The notes under the pieces are model-generated. The model worked only from the letters and a program-made list of their open reading frames with translations. It ran no database searches and was not told the DNA's origin. From assembly GCA_011800805.1 (NCBI GenBank), contig MPNW01000141.1:43730-107729 (forward strand): a stretch of DNA of 64,000 bases, in the 5' to 3' direction. Position numbers and translations under genes: made by a program. Positions 1 through 10,667 of the stretch are shown here, piece by piece (within the stretch, counting starts at the first letter, position 1; every line of letters starts with the position of its first letter). The stretch comes from Hirudo medicinalis. Lineage: Eukaryota > Annelida > Clitellata > Hirudinida > Hirudinidae.

Positions 1-108
1 ACATTCAATATATTAAATACATTCAATATATTAAATACATTCAATATATTAAATACATTCAATATATTAAATACATTCAATATATTAAATACATTCAATA
101 TATTAAAT
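1..108. repeat. 18-bp tandem repeat, about 6 copies
   Basis: The window opens inside an AT-rich tandem array. The unit acattcaatatattaaat repeats about six times without visible change, so the array probably continues to the left of the window. Confidence 0.95.
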
Positions 109-638
109 GTATTCTCACCATGTGTTGTAAATGTGTTGTCAACCTCTTGAAAGTTCAAAATGGCGGTAAATCCTTCTATTTTCTTTGTCTTCTAAGAATT
201 TATTTTCTCATTAAGTTTCGTGAATTTTAAATTTCTCCAAAACTCTCTCACCAACTGCATTGCACTACATTTAAGCTGCTAAATTATTTATTAAATACAA
301 TTTGATTAATTAACATCGTAATTATCATAAATATAATTAAATGTTTGTATAATTATCGTGCGAACAATTAATTATGTGGTGGCAATTAATTTTAATTTGG
401 CAAAATGTTCAACAAAGTTTTAGAAAACTTCTTTTCAACTTTCAACGTAAAAAAGTTTTAGAACAGGTTTCGTCCATAAAACATTGAATCACAAAATATT
501 TCGGGCCCACGCAGTTTGTGTTTAACTATGAAAAAGTAGAATATTTTATTTGGAAATTGTGTTTACTAGCATTTAAAGTTGTAATTACAATTAAGAGAAG
601 TTAGAACAAGTTTCAAAATAAATTTGTTAAATGACTGC
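109..638. other. non-coding, downstream of the opsin gene
   Basis: AT-rich sequence between the tandem array and the opsin stop codon. It should hold the opsin 3' UTR (the gene is on the minus strand). I see no gene here. Confidence 0.6.
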
Positions 639-2058
639 TCATGCAACCACTGAGCTTCTACTTTTAAGTGGCCCTTCAGAAGTGGCCATCCACTGACCAG
701 AGATGACTCTCCTGAACTTGACAAACACGCCCTTAGACTTGAGGGCCTGAATGTACCTAGGATGGTTGAGGGAGTAAATGATGGGGTTCCAGATGGAAGA
801 AGACTTTGCCAACATAACAGGGAGTTCGGCTACGTGAGGTGTGACGTAATCCTGAAGACCATTGATGGCCAACTGTGTGACCAGGGCGTAGGGTACCCAA
901 CAGATGCAGAATGAAACAATGCACGATGCCAAGACCTTTGTTATTTTCATTTCCTGGCGCCTATTGTGTTGCAATAAACTTGCCATCTTATCACCACCTG
1001 CTCTGGATTGAAGGTTCAAGGTTCGATATTCATTGTTGGAAATAAGTGACTTGTGCGAAGTTAACCTTTGCTTCTGTTGCCTCAAAGACATCAAAACTTT
1101 TGGCGGAGGAGAATTTTTTGAAATGAAAAATTTTTTTTTATTTAAAAATTTCAATTCGAATTCTTCTGATTTGTGCCTCTCATCACGCAACCAAGCCTGT
1201 TGCTTCTTTCTGAAGCGACCCTTGGAAGAATCTATCTGTGATTCATCGGAAGTTCTCGAGGTAAATGCTTTGGAAAGCTTCACTTTGTTGCTCCACCTCT
1301 TCACTTCCACGAAAATTCCAATGTACGAGACAATGATGATCAAGAGAGGAATGGCAAAACCGCAATAAAACAGACAGTAATTGTAAGCGACGTTGCTTGC
1401 TGTCTGACTGAGGTAATCAAAAGTGCAGCTGACCCCAAATCCTTCGAGTATGTAGTCACCCCACCCGACCACTGGGGGTGTGGCCCACAAAGCCGCCCAG
1501 GACCAAATGACGACGAGGTTACCGATGACTCTAGAAGAGGAGGACTTATCGAGCATGAAGAGAGGATGAGCAACCACAAGGTACCTGTCAACCGAAATGG
1601 CAGCCAAGCAGTTGATCGAAGCCAAACCAGTCAGACCAGTGAAGAACGCATACATCTTGCAGCCTGAAAATTTTTTTAAAAATTTTATTTTACCTTTTTT
1701 ACATTTTAAATTCTCAATTTTTCTTGGATAACTAAAGTGAGCAATGAGTTTTAAAGCTCCATTTTAAGGCCTCCTCGCAGGAAAATCCTTTAAAATGTAT
1801 TCCAATGTCTCACAGACGTGACGATGAAAAGAACAAATGGAACGTCAACTGGGCTTTACAAACACAGATCAGATTTTTGGAGGACAAAAACAGGGATATT
1901 CTTCAACTCACACAACTGTTGTAAACGAACAAATTCAGAATTATGGTAAAAATACAGATGAATTACGTCTTATAAGGTTAACGCTGGAATAAAACAATAA
2001 TAAGTCTGCTCTTAGGGAATCACTCACTATTATTATTAATAATATTATTATTATTGCT

Positions 2059-2108
<50 letters not shown>

Positions 2109-4956
2109 TATTATTACTACGCTCATTTAACAAGTACTGCTACGAATTCTTTAAAATATTAACAATTTCTGCTGACAAAAAGCCTCAAAATCTCATTAGC
2201 AGGAAATAAGCCATAAAATAGGAAGTGAAATGCACCTCATATCTCTCGCTTCATTGAATCTTAAAGGAATTTTAAGCTGCTTCTACTCCTGTTTATTATT
2301 CATTCAAAATTACTTTTCAATTATAAATTATTAAAATGAATAATAAAAAATAAATATATTATATAAATTATAAATACATTTTTATAATAAATAAAAATAT
2401 ATTATAAAATATATTATTTATAATACATTTGTTTAATATATACATATATGTTATTTATAATACATTTTATTTATAATTTAAAATACATTATACATGTATT
2501 AATATTATATAATAATGTATTTTTAAACAATATTGTTAAAATTAGACTATCCTAAAAGTTCTTAAAGTGATTAAGCCTCACCAATTCATCACCAATTGTG
2601 AGCAGAAATACTTTTGTGAAACATTTTATTTAAGGATAAACATGGGTCGTTAATCTCTTCTGAGAAATTTATCAACATTTCCAGCTATACATCTTGAAAG
2701 GTGAATTCAATGAATTCAAATTATATATTTTTTTTTAAATGTTACACAAAAATGTTTTTATTGGAGTATCAATCCGTTAAAACATTTTTTTTTTATTATA
2801 TTAATACTAGCTTTTTAGACCGGCTTGGCCAGTCAAACACTAATATACAAATATACAAATATACAAATACTAACATACAAATTCAAAGAACTGGGCGATT
2901 AGGACGGTGCTCCCTCAGCGGGATTCGAACGCGTGCTGCAATCGCGAGGGACGAAGTTTCAAACCATGCTCACTTGCTCCTTGCTTTCTTCATTTATTTA
3001 TTTATTTATTTGATTAAAGTCCTTTGCATAACTGAGGTGATTTGGACTTGTTAGTTAGTGTTAGTTATGTAAAAGAAATGATATGAATTAGTAGAATAAT
3101 AGGACTGTTATGAAAAATAAAATGCATAAAATCATTAATTATTTCTAAAGTAGATGATTTTGACATCTGTAAATGATGTCCACACTCGTTGGATTGCTAA
3201 GCATGGAACTCGTTTCAGATAGATTTGTTTCGAGTCTTATTTCTTCCCTCAGGACCGATTGGGTCCTTGCTCCTTATTTATTATTTTATTTATTTATTTG
3301 ATTAAAGTCCGTTTCATGACTAAGATGATTTGGACTGTTAGGGTCTTTGCTCCAGGTAGCTCTCGAGTTTAAAGCTGGTATGCGATTTAGGAAAAGGTGA
3401 AAGTTGGAAAACTTGAAATTTGAAAATTGAAAATAGCACGGTTGACCTACGAATAGCATCGAGAATGACGTTTGCAAATTTTAAGTCGCTACCGATCACC
3501 GTTTGGGAGGAGTTCTTGGGATATTTATGTTGTAGATTCAACCAACCAAAATACATTGGAAAAGATAACAGACTTAATTATATTGATCAATTTAATTCTT
3601 AAATCTCTTTCTGTTATAATTGTTTAAATAATATTGATATTTATAATTGTTTACATTATAATGATATTTATAAATGTTTATATTATAATGATATTTATAA
3701 TTGTTTATATTATAATGATATTTATAAATGTTTATATTATAATGATATTTATAATTGTTTATATTATAATGATATTTATAAATGTTTATATTATAATGAT
3801 ATTTATTTCGCAAACATCTTAGAGTTGATGGAATGCATGGAATCAATGGAATGTTAATTTGAAAGTTAATATTTCAAAATCAACTCTTTTAACTCTCAAC
3901 GATTACATGATATCGGACTCACCCAAAGTACCCCACATCCATTTCCCATAGAAGCAGGACAATGACGTCATGGGGAAGCCGGCTACAGCGGAGAAGAAAA
4001 GGTCACAAAATGCAAGGTTGACCACCAGAACATTGGCAGGTGTCCTCAGGGAGGAGGTGCTGGTAAGTTGATCATTGATACATCAATAATTGACACAAAA
4101 TCGTCTGCTGATTTGAAAATATTTTGCGCGCCCATCCCTGCTCCCATGACGACCAACTACGTCACGAAACGTAGAGTTTCTAAAAGAACTAAATAAATTT
4201 TCACGTAGTTTGTCAGGTTTTTCAACTACAAATTGAAAAATGTGAAATGACTCTGACGAAGCCATTGTTTGAGAGTATATTTAAAACAATACAATACAAT
4301 ACAATATATTCAATATTAGGTGGCTGTGTGTGAAGTTGTAGTCGTAATTGTTTCTAAAATCTTGCTGCTATAATATTTATTGACTTAATCAATTATCCAA
4401 CATAATCAATATTTATTATAAATATAATTTCTTTTACGATTCAATTTGATCTTCGAAGACAAATTAGAAATAACATTCAAATCGTCAAATGCAGAACATG
4501 AGAACTTCAAAAATCTTCGCCCGGCAACAATTTCTTCGGATTGAAGATTGAAAACCACTCAGGAACACCATTCAGAAATTCACACGATTAAAATTACATA
4601 TATTTAATTAAAACAGAAACATCAAAATATTTTATAAACAAAACAATTAATTCACTAAGCAATTAATTGCTCACTAATTCATGCACAGGTTTTTATAACG
4701 GTTATTTCAAATAATGAGTATAATTAAATTGTTACAATATTACATTTACACTGCAATTAAGTTTTATTAACTACAAATAATTCAAATATTTCATTATCCA
4801 TCCGTACGACCATCCATCTATCCATCCATCCATCCATCCATCCATCCATCTAATGAAGATAATAACCTGCATATGACGTAGACAACAGCAGAGTTCCCTA
4901 GGGAACCGACAAATCCAACGAGTGTCATGTAACTCCCAAACATATCAGGAAACCAC
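639..4956 (-). CDS. r-type (Gq-coupled) opsin, 3' three exons
   Basis: Visual or photoreceptive GPCR of the rhabdomeric opsin family. Minus-strand exons are 4867-4956, 3923-4059 and 639-1662, and all phases fit. The first exon gives TM1 with its GN pair. The second gives TM2 with LRTPANV and NLAFCD. The large exon starts at the TM3 cysteine (GCKMYAFF) and carries DRY, the counterion-type glutamate in [10 protein letters not shown], the TM6 CWVPYAL, the retinal-binding lysine in [10 protein letters not shown], then NPIIY and NHPRY. Known of the family: these residues mark a light-sensitive bistable opsin acting through Gq in the photoreceptor membrane. Oddities: intracellular loop 3 is about 110 residues, basic and serine-rich, with no HEKEM-like sequence; the cytoplasmic tail after NPIIY is only about 40 residues. 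The exon encoding the extracellular N-terminus and start codon was not found, so the model is 5' partial. Confidence 0.9.
2059..2116. repeat. (ATC)n microsatellite in an opsin intron
   Basis: An uninterrupted run of ATC triplets flanked by ATT-rich sequence, inside the last opsin intron. Confidence 0.9.
2812..3056 (-). mobile_element. tRNA-derived SINE-like element
   Basis: On the minus strand it contains a polymerase III B-box-like core (cgttcgaatcccgctg). At its right end is a tail, gtccaaatcacctcagttat then aaagtcctt-type sequence and (AAAT)n. The same tail recurs at 3283-3341, and a related head and tail occur at 5905-6150, so this is a dispersed family in this genome. Calling it a SINE is inference from the B-box and the repetition. 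Confidence 0.6.
3283..3341 (-). mobile_element. second copy of the SINE tail
   Basis: The segment with (ATTT)n, gattaaagtcc and gatgatttggactgttag nearly repeats 2995-3056. It lacks the tRNA-like head, so it looks like a 5'-truncated copy of the same family. Confidence 0.6.
3619..3806. repeat. 27-bp tandem repeat with a 54-bp higher order
   Basis: About seven copies of a 27-bp unit built on gtttatattataatgatat. Copies alternate between two variants (tataattg and tataaatg), giving a 54-bp super-unit. It lies in an opsin intron just before the TM2 exon and is open in several frames only because the unit length is a multiple of three. Confidence 0.9.
4798..4852. repeat. (ATCC)n microsatellite
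   Basis: A run of catc/atcc tetranucleotides directly beside the opsin TM1 exon. The same tetranucleotide recurs at 18384 and 18531. Confidence 0.9.
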
Positions 4957-5904
4957 CTGACACACCCCCAATGACGTCACTAAACCTCTGCCAATGAGGG
5001 TGAAAATTAATCATCGCGGACGATGTGTTTCTTTGGTCTGTTACGTCACTTCCGTTCATAATCGTTCGCAAATGTTCCAAAACATTAAAACCTGTTTGCA
5101 ATTAGTCGTAAATGTTCACAAATCTTCTCGACTCTTCCTGTTTGGAATTACACGTGGATCACCAACAGTCCGAACGAGTGTCGACTTTTAAGCTCCGAGC
5201 ACGTCCGATGTGTGTCCATGAATATTTATGGGTTAATTAACATGCACCGATGACAATAAATTGTTATTCAAAATATATATTCATGAGTAACAGGTTAATC
5301 ATTCCACTGTATTCATAACGACCATTTTTTATTATTTCGTAAATAAATAATGATAAAAGATGTGAGCGCGTGTTTACATCACAACCAACTGTGGAGCTTA
5401 AGACCACCTCTCCAGGATAACCATTGACCGGGAACCAGGACGCTTCTGACGTTATGCATAATAATCGCAACAGAAATAAATTGTTCTTATATATATAAAT
5501 ATATATATATGAACAGTTATTATATATATATATATAGTACACAGTCTTATATATATAGCATATATTAACTGTCTATTATCCAAGTATTACTTATAAATTA
5601 TCTATTATGCTTAAAACAAATTATAATATGAAACATTTATTTTCAATTGATCACAAGTTTGATCACTTCCACAAGAATAAATCAAAATTAAGGAATGTCT
5701 TGGACAGCAAATGATTTTTGAGGGTCTTCCGCTTGATGAATGATGCATTCATCGTCAGTCGTTCATCATATTTTTTAGCTTAATAAATATTCAATCAATA
5801 ATTTCTTGATCGCAGGTGAACTAATTCAAATGTTGATGAGGAACATAGAAGTTATTGAATTGTCAGATGTTCTTGTGATGGAAACTCAAATGACATGGAT
5901 TTCG

Positions 5905-6150
5905 GCTTTACTAGATTATTAGATTAACGTCCATCACAAAACCAGGGACGTCATTTCAGATTTTTCAGAGGGGCAAACCCTCGCACTACTTTAAGAGACG
6001 ACTTTTTTTGCTTCTAACCAAAAGGCAGGGAGGCAACATCATTCTTTGTCTGTTGTCCCTTGTTCCCCATGCCCCCCAATGACGTCCCTCCACAAAACTA
6101 AATGATGAAGACGGAGCCACAACGGGATTCGAATCCTTTTTGTCATATAA
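5905..6150 (-). mobile_element. SINE-like element interrupted by a MITE
   Basis: Read on the minus strand, a B-box-like ggattcgaatcccg and ggctccgtc lead into a tail (atggacgttaatctaataat). This resembles the family member at 2812-3056. The element is split by the insertion at 5943-6090: its sequence resumes perfectly when the insertion and one copy of cacaaaac are removed. Confidence 0.6.
5943..6090. mobile_element. 148-bp hAT-type MITE with 8-bp target duplication
   Basis: The ends are inverted repeats: cagggacgtcatt at 5943-5955, and the reverse complement of gagggacgtcatt at 6078-6090 (12 of 13 match). The insert is flanked on both sides by cacaaaac (5935-5942 and 6091-6098). Eight-base target duplications and short terminal inverted repeats are typical of non-autonomous hAT elements. 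No coding sequence fits in 148 bp. Confidence 0.85.
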
Positions 6151-7107
6151 ATGACATCAGTTGTTTGGCCGACATTCGAGATATTACAATTCGACAGTTT
6201 ATGGATTGAACCCTTTAGAGATACTTAGAATGATTTAGATTCATTTTACGTTAAAGATTCTCATTTTATAAGCATTATCCTTAAATAAATGTCACAGTCT
6301 TTGAATACATTAAAACTATTAACGTTATTTATAGCAGTCGTGAACGTCCTGAGTGGGTGTTGCATGCAAACAGCTTTCATACAACTTCAAGACATGCTCT
6401 AAAGAGATCTGCTACTCTCCAACAACAGAGTATTTGTTTTTAAACCGATGGTTACGTTTTAATATCAATTAAATATATTAATTAATTATATGGAATTATT
6501 TATAACAATAATTGTACAGAATTATTTGATGAGTCAAATCCTCATTAAATATTCTTTAATAATTTAATTTGTTTGGAAACCGTTCTCAATTTTCACATTT
6601 TACACAAAAAGAAGCATATAACATCACGAAATGAAAATTTCAAAGAATCTTAGAAGCTCAAAACCTCAATTGGAAGACAATCTTTGAAAGTGAAAACGAT
6701 CTATTTCAACTTGAAAAATGTAATCATCTTTCAAGACTCTCTCAGACGTAAAATACTTCTCATCGTCGACATAATTGTCTATTATTACATTTGTTATTAT
6801 GCAGTTCTCAGCAGATTTGTATTATTTTTATTATTGCTATTATTATATTTATTGACACTGCTCTTATTGGTTCGTGAATGAACGAATTGACCTGAACAAA
6901 AGTACACCTCCGCATACAATGACGTTTGGAAACATTGAATGTGTTGCAAGCACAAGAATACAGTTTGATACGCAACACCTTAATGAACCTCAATCTACCG
7001 AGGTCTTTCAAGCAGAACAATGGACTCTCAAAATAAAGGCGTTCCAATGTTATGCTCAAAAGCGTGACAAAAAGTGGTTTGAGCAGTAAGACCGATTCCT
7101 TGGAACC

Positions 7108-10100
7108 ATGCAGAGAAAGTTGATTGCAATCTGGATCTTAACCACAGGTAGACATGTTTTTTTTTAAATAAGTTGAACAATTACAAACCTATTCTTGTCC
7201 ATTATTCATTTATTATTATTCGCTGCATGTTAATGTATTCTTTGGACAATTTTCAAATGAATAACTGAATTTATGAATAATTCATTAATAAATATACTTA
7301 AATTAACAAATTGAAATTAATTATTAAAGTTGTTGAAATAATTGAATAATTTGAATGTAATTACCTTTTGAACAAATGTTTGTTCCTTGCAGTCATTACA
7401 CTAACAAGAGGTAAGTCAACTTTAACGGTGGCTTTAAATGCATCGTGATACATCGCTGAATGTGCAATTTCAGTTCGTGTTTTTAATAACTTATTCACCT
7501 CATGCAATGTTTGGTTGTGATGGTAATGATGACAGTGATAATGATGATGACAATGTTGATAATAGTAGTGTTAATGGTGTCGATAATGATGAGATTTAAC
7601 CATAGCATACGAGGGCTACTTGTTCTACCTGAACTTCTTCAACCTCACCCATCCATCCATCCCAAGCACCTTGAAAGACAAATTTTTCCAAGAAATCTTC
7701 ATATCAGGCGAGATAGACACAACCGTTATAATTCAAAATTTGAAATCTGGAAAGAAGGAGACCAAAAAACTCTTTTCCACCAATCAGACGTTCTCACTGG
7801 AATTCGACGAAGAACTCGGGGGAAACAACTTGGGCACGTACAACGCATCCGTAATCGTCAGTTCCCTCGATGGCCCCATATCGGTGCAAGCCAATAAGGC
7901 CACCAGAGACTCTGGTGAAGGGTACTTGGCCCTTCCACTGTCCGACACGAGTACGGAATATTTCTTGGCTTCCTATTCAACAACCGCCAATCTACCCTCT
8001 CTTTTCACCATCTCATCTATCACGGATGGCACATGTTTGGACATAGTAAGGATTGATCAAAATGGAACATGGAACAAGATCAATCACTTGAGTCTCGATG
8101 CCAACGAAATATTCTACGGAAGCATGGATACGGACATCACAGGCATCAGAGTCTCTTCTTCCAAACCGATAGCGGTTTTTTCGGGAAGTATTTGCGCGAA
8201 AATCCCACTCGGAAGAGACAGTTGTGATCATATCATCGAACAAATGGTACCCGTCAAGGAATGGGGAACGACGCACTTTGCTACCAGTTTCCAGGGCATT
8301 TCTTGGAGCTCAGGGTTCATCATCAGGATGATATCGGTTGAATCGCAGAACGTGACAATCAGAGAAACAAACCACTTTCTCCAATCGCCCAGCATTCCAA
8401 CCGACACGAGCACCGAAATAAAAATAAATGCTTACAACTTCAGCGAATATTTCGTGCGAGGACACCAGTATGGACCCACCTGGGCGGTCATTGAATGCCC
8501 CAAACATGCATGATCATGCAATACGGGGTCGGACGAGATCCCCGAACGACGGACAACTTGGGTTACGGAACCAGTCAGGATCCTCTCATGATGACAGTGC
8601 CCAGCTTAGACCATTACCCAAAAAACGTCCACTTTTCCACGAGCCACTTGTACAAACTCCTCAACAACGATGGAGGATTTGAACTTCAAGAAGCCATCAA
8701 TTTTGTTACTGTCGTCATGAGGACTGATAAAGTGGGACAAACGTCTTTCGATGGTGCCACCATGCCCAGTGGTCCTGGTAACTTAAATATTTTAATTCAT
8801 TTATTCACCGGTCTATTCATGTGAACTTTTTATTATTTAATATCATTATTAATGACCTCCTTTCAATCACCAGATAGTGTTTCCATCCGTCTATCTCACA
8901 ACTCACAATCGTACACAGCCATGCTTTTCAAGGTTGATCATGGATTCCACAGCGTAACTTCCTCCATTCCTGACAATTTCTTCGCTGTTTTTGTCTACGG
9001 GTTTGGCCTGCATCCTCAAATTGGTGCAGGTAATCCAACAGGTTATGGATACCTGGGTGGCTATAAATACGGTGAATTTTTTAAAATTGTTAGTCTAACA
9101 TAATATTATATTTCAGTAATTGCAGAATAGTTATATAATTACTATTGCTTTAGATCTTTTAGATTATTGCTTTAGAAATTTGCTTTAGATCCTTCAGTTT
9201 ATTTTCCAAAATACTGTTCAATTTACAATAATGAATGATTACAATATAATATAAGGACATTTATGATTACAACTGCATGATACAAAAAAATAAATTGAAC
9301 TTCAAGGCAACGGTAGTTCCTTAATACGTACTGGACCTTGGTTCGACCCAAATTCCCCCCTGGCGAACAACAACTTGAATACCAACTCATCGGACCAAAC
9401 CAACTCAAACTCAATAATACTTACGATGAATGGTAAGTAATAATTTAAGTCAATGAAATTCATATTGTCCAAAATTGCTTTAAATTCTGCTGCTAACATT
9501 TACTCGAAGCATTTAGTTTTTAAATGTGGTTGATTTGTGTGAGCAGAAGTTTACAAGTAACAAAATAAAACAATTTAGACTCTATTAAAGAATAACTCCA
9601 TTCGCTGTGCATATTATGGGATGTTTAGCACTAAAAAAACAGGTCATAAAAGTCTATTTGATTGAAAATGACTTCAAAAGTATCAATGAACAAGTGTATG
9701 CTTCAAGATCTGCCCTTCCAAATCGGCATCTGGAACACGACGTTCTGCACGATTCATCCACTGGATAGCATCATCAGGAAGAAATGCAGCGAAGGTTACA
9801 GAGATTACTTCCAGAACAAGAGACTTTCGTACATGGAGAAGATCATCGGAAACGTCTGCATCAATGCAACAGTGTCCCTCACCCTTCTGCCCGTTCAGTA
9901 CTCAGAGTACACTTGTGTTAGTGCAAATTTCTTTCATGCTTATAAAAATCGATTGAGAACATTGTGTCAGCGTTATTTTCTACCCGATATCGATTTGTTG
10001 TGCGTAAATATGTTTTGAGATTGATCTCTCACGTAACATGACAGGGCCACATCTACATCCTGATACGTGTGACTGGAATGAAAGACTCCAGTCTGAGGGC

Positions 10101-10299
10101 AGTGGTAAATTGCATGGACACTATCAACGTCGTCATCACTCCACTGTCAAACTGGATGGAACTCGGAAAGTACAGAATCGATAAAGTTATCGATCCATCG
10201 GACGATAAAAACATCGGAGATTGTGCTCCTGTTCATTTCAGAACTAACGAGAAATTCGTCATGCAAGCCAGAGGATGGACTTGCCCTGAGACTGTTTGA
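7108..10299 (+). CDS. secreted IgGFc-binding-domain protein (one-base frame break)
   Basis: Seven exons: 7108-7147, 7393-7410, 7606-8777, 8874-9071, 9307-9432, 9681-9916, 10045-10299. The start Met opens a hydrophobic signal peptide (MQRKLIAIWILTT). The long exon matches the IgGFc-binding protein N-terminal family: KPIAVFSGSICAKIP, SCDHIIEQMVP, WGTTHFATSF, later MQYG and the DPLMMTVPS block. Members are secreted or mucus proteins; the ligand here is unknown. The C-terminal third is cysteine-containing and unassigned. Oddity: between about 8487 and 8513 the frame shifts. Exon 3 is 1172 nt where the flanking phases demand a multiple of three, so exactly one base is missing (or two are extra) relative to an intact gene. 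This could be a sequencing error, an assembly error or a real lesion. An intact protein would be about 681 residues. Confidence 0.85.
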
Positions 10300-10371
10300 A
10301 ATACTAAATTTTGAATTGGTTTTAAAATAATATCGCAAATTACACGAGTTTACAAAGGGTTTGCAATTTAC

Positions 10372-10667
10372 CTTACAGGCAAATGATTTTCTTTGAACGA
10401 AACTCATACAGTTGTTGTTGTCGTATGGTAACAATCGAAAAATATTGTTGATCTTGTCGGTCGATAACATGCGCAGAGCTGTTTGCAAACCGCTATCAAC
10501 GACATCGATTCTGTCGAGAGAAGGGACGATGTTATTATTGTTGCTATTGTTGTTGTTGATGCTGTTGTTGTAGTTGTTCCTGGGCTTTATAGATTCATCC
10601 AAGGCAGCCTCTTGCGCATTCGGAAAATGTTTAAAACTATTCTCATCACAACCTCGTTCGGTCGCAT
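10372..10667 (-). CDS. possible isolated exon, Asn-rich, unidentified
   Basis: Open on the minus strand from an acceptor (gctaacag) to a donor (aag then gtaaat), which is why I list it. It reads through an asparagine run encoded by AAC repeats, then ordinary-looking sequence such as SLDRIDVVDSG and KINNIFRLLPYD. I recognise no domain and found no partner exons. It could also be a chance open frame around an AAC microsatellite. Confidence 0.25.

Larger units (their letters stand above)
4957..7107. other. non-coding stretch with repeats
   Basis: Should contain the unfound opsin first exon and promoter (minus strand). It also holds an (AT)n run near 5490-5560 and the SINE/MITE pair at 5905-6150. 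A 71-codon open frame at 6874-7089 ends only 18 bases before the next gene's start codon. It has no recognisable domain and I do not call it a gene. Confidence 0.6.

Noticed and set aside
1033..1368. Plus-strand open frame of 111 codons
   Set aside because: Antisense to the loop-3 coding region of the opsin; no family features.
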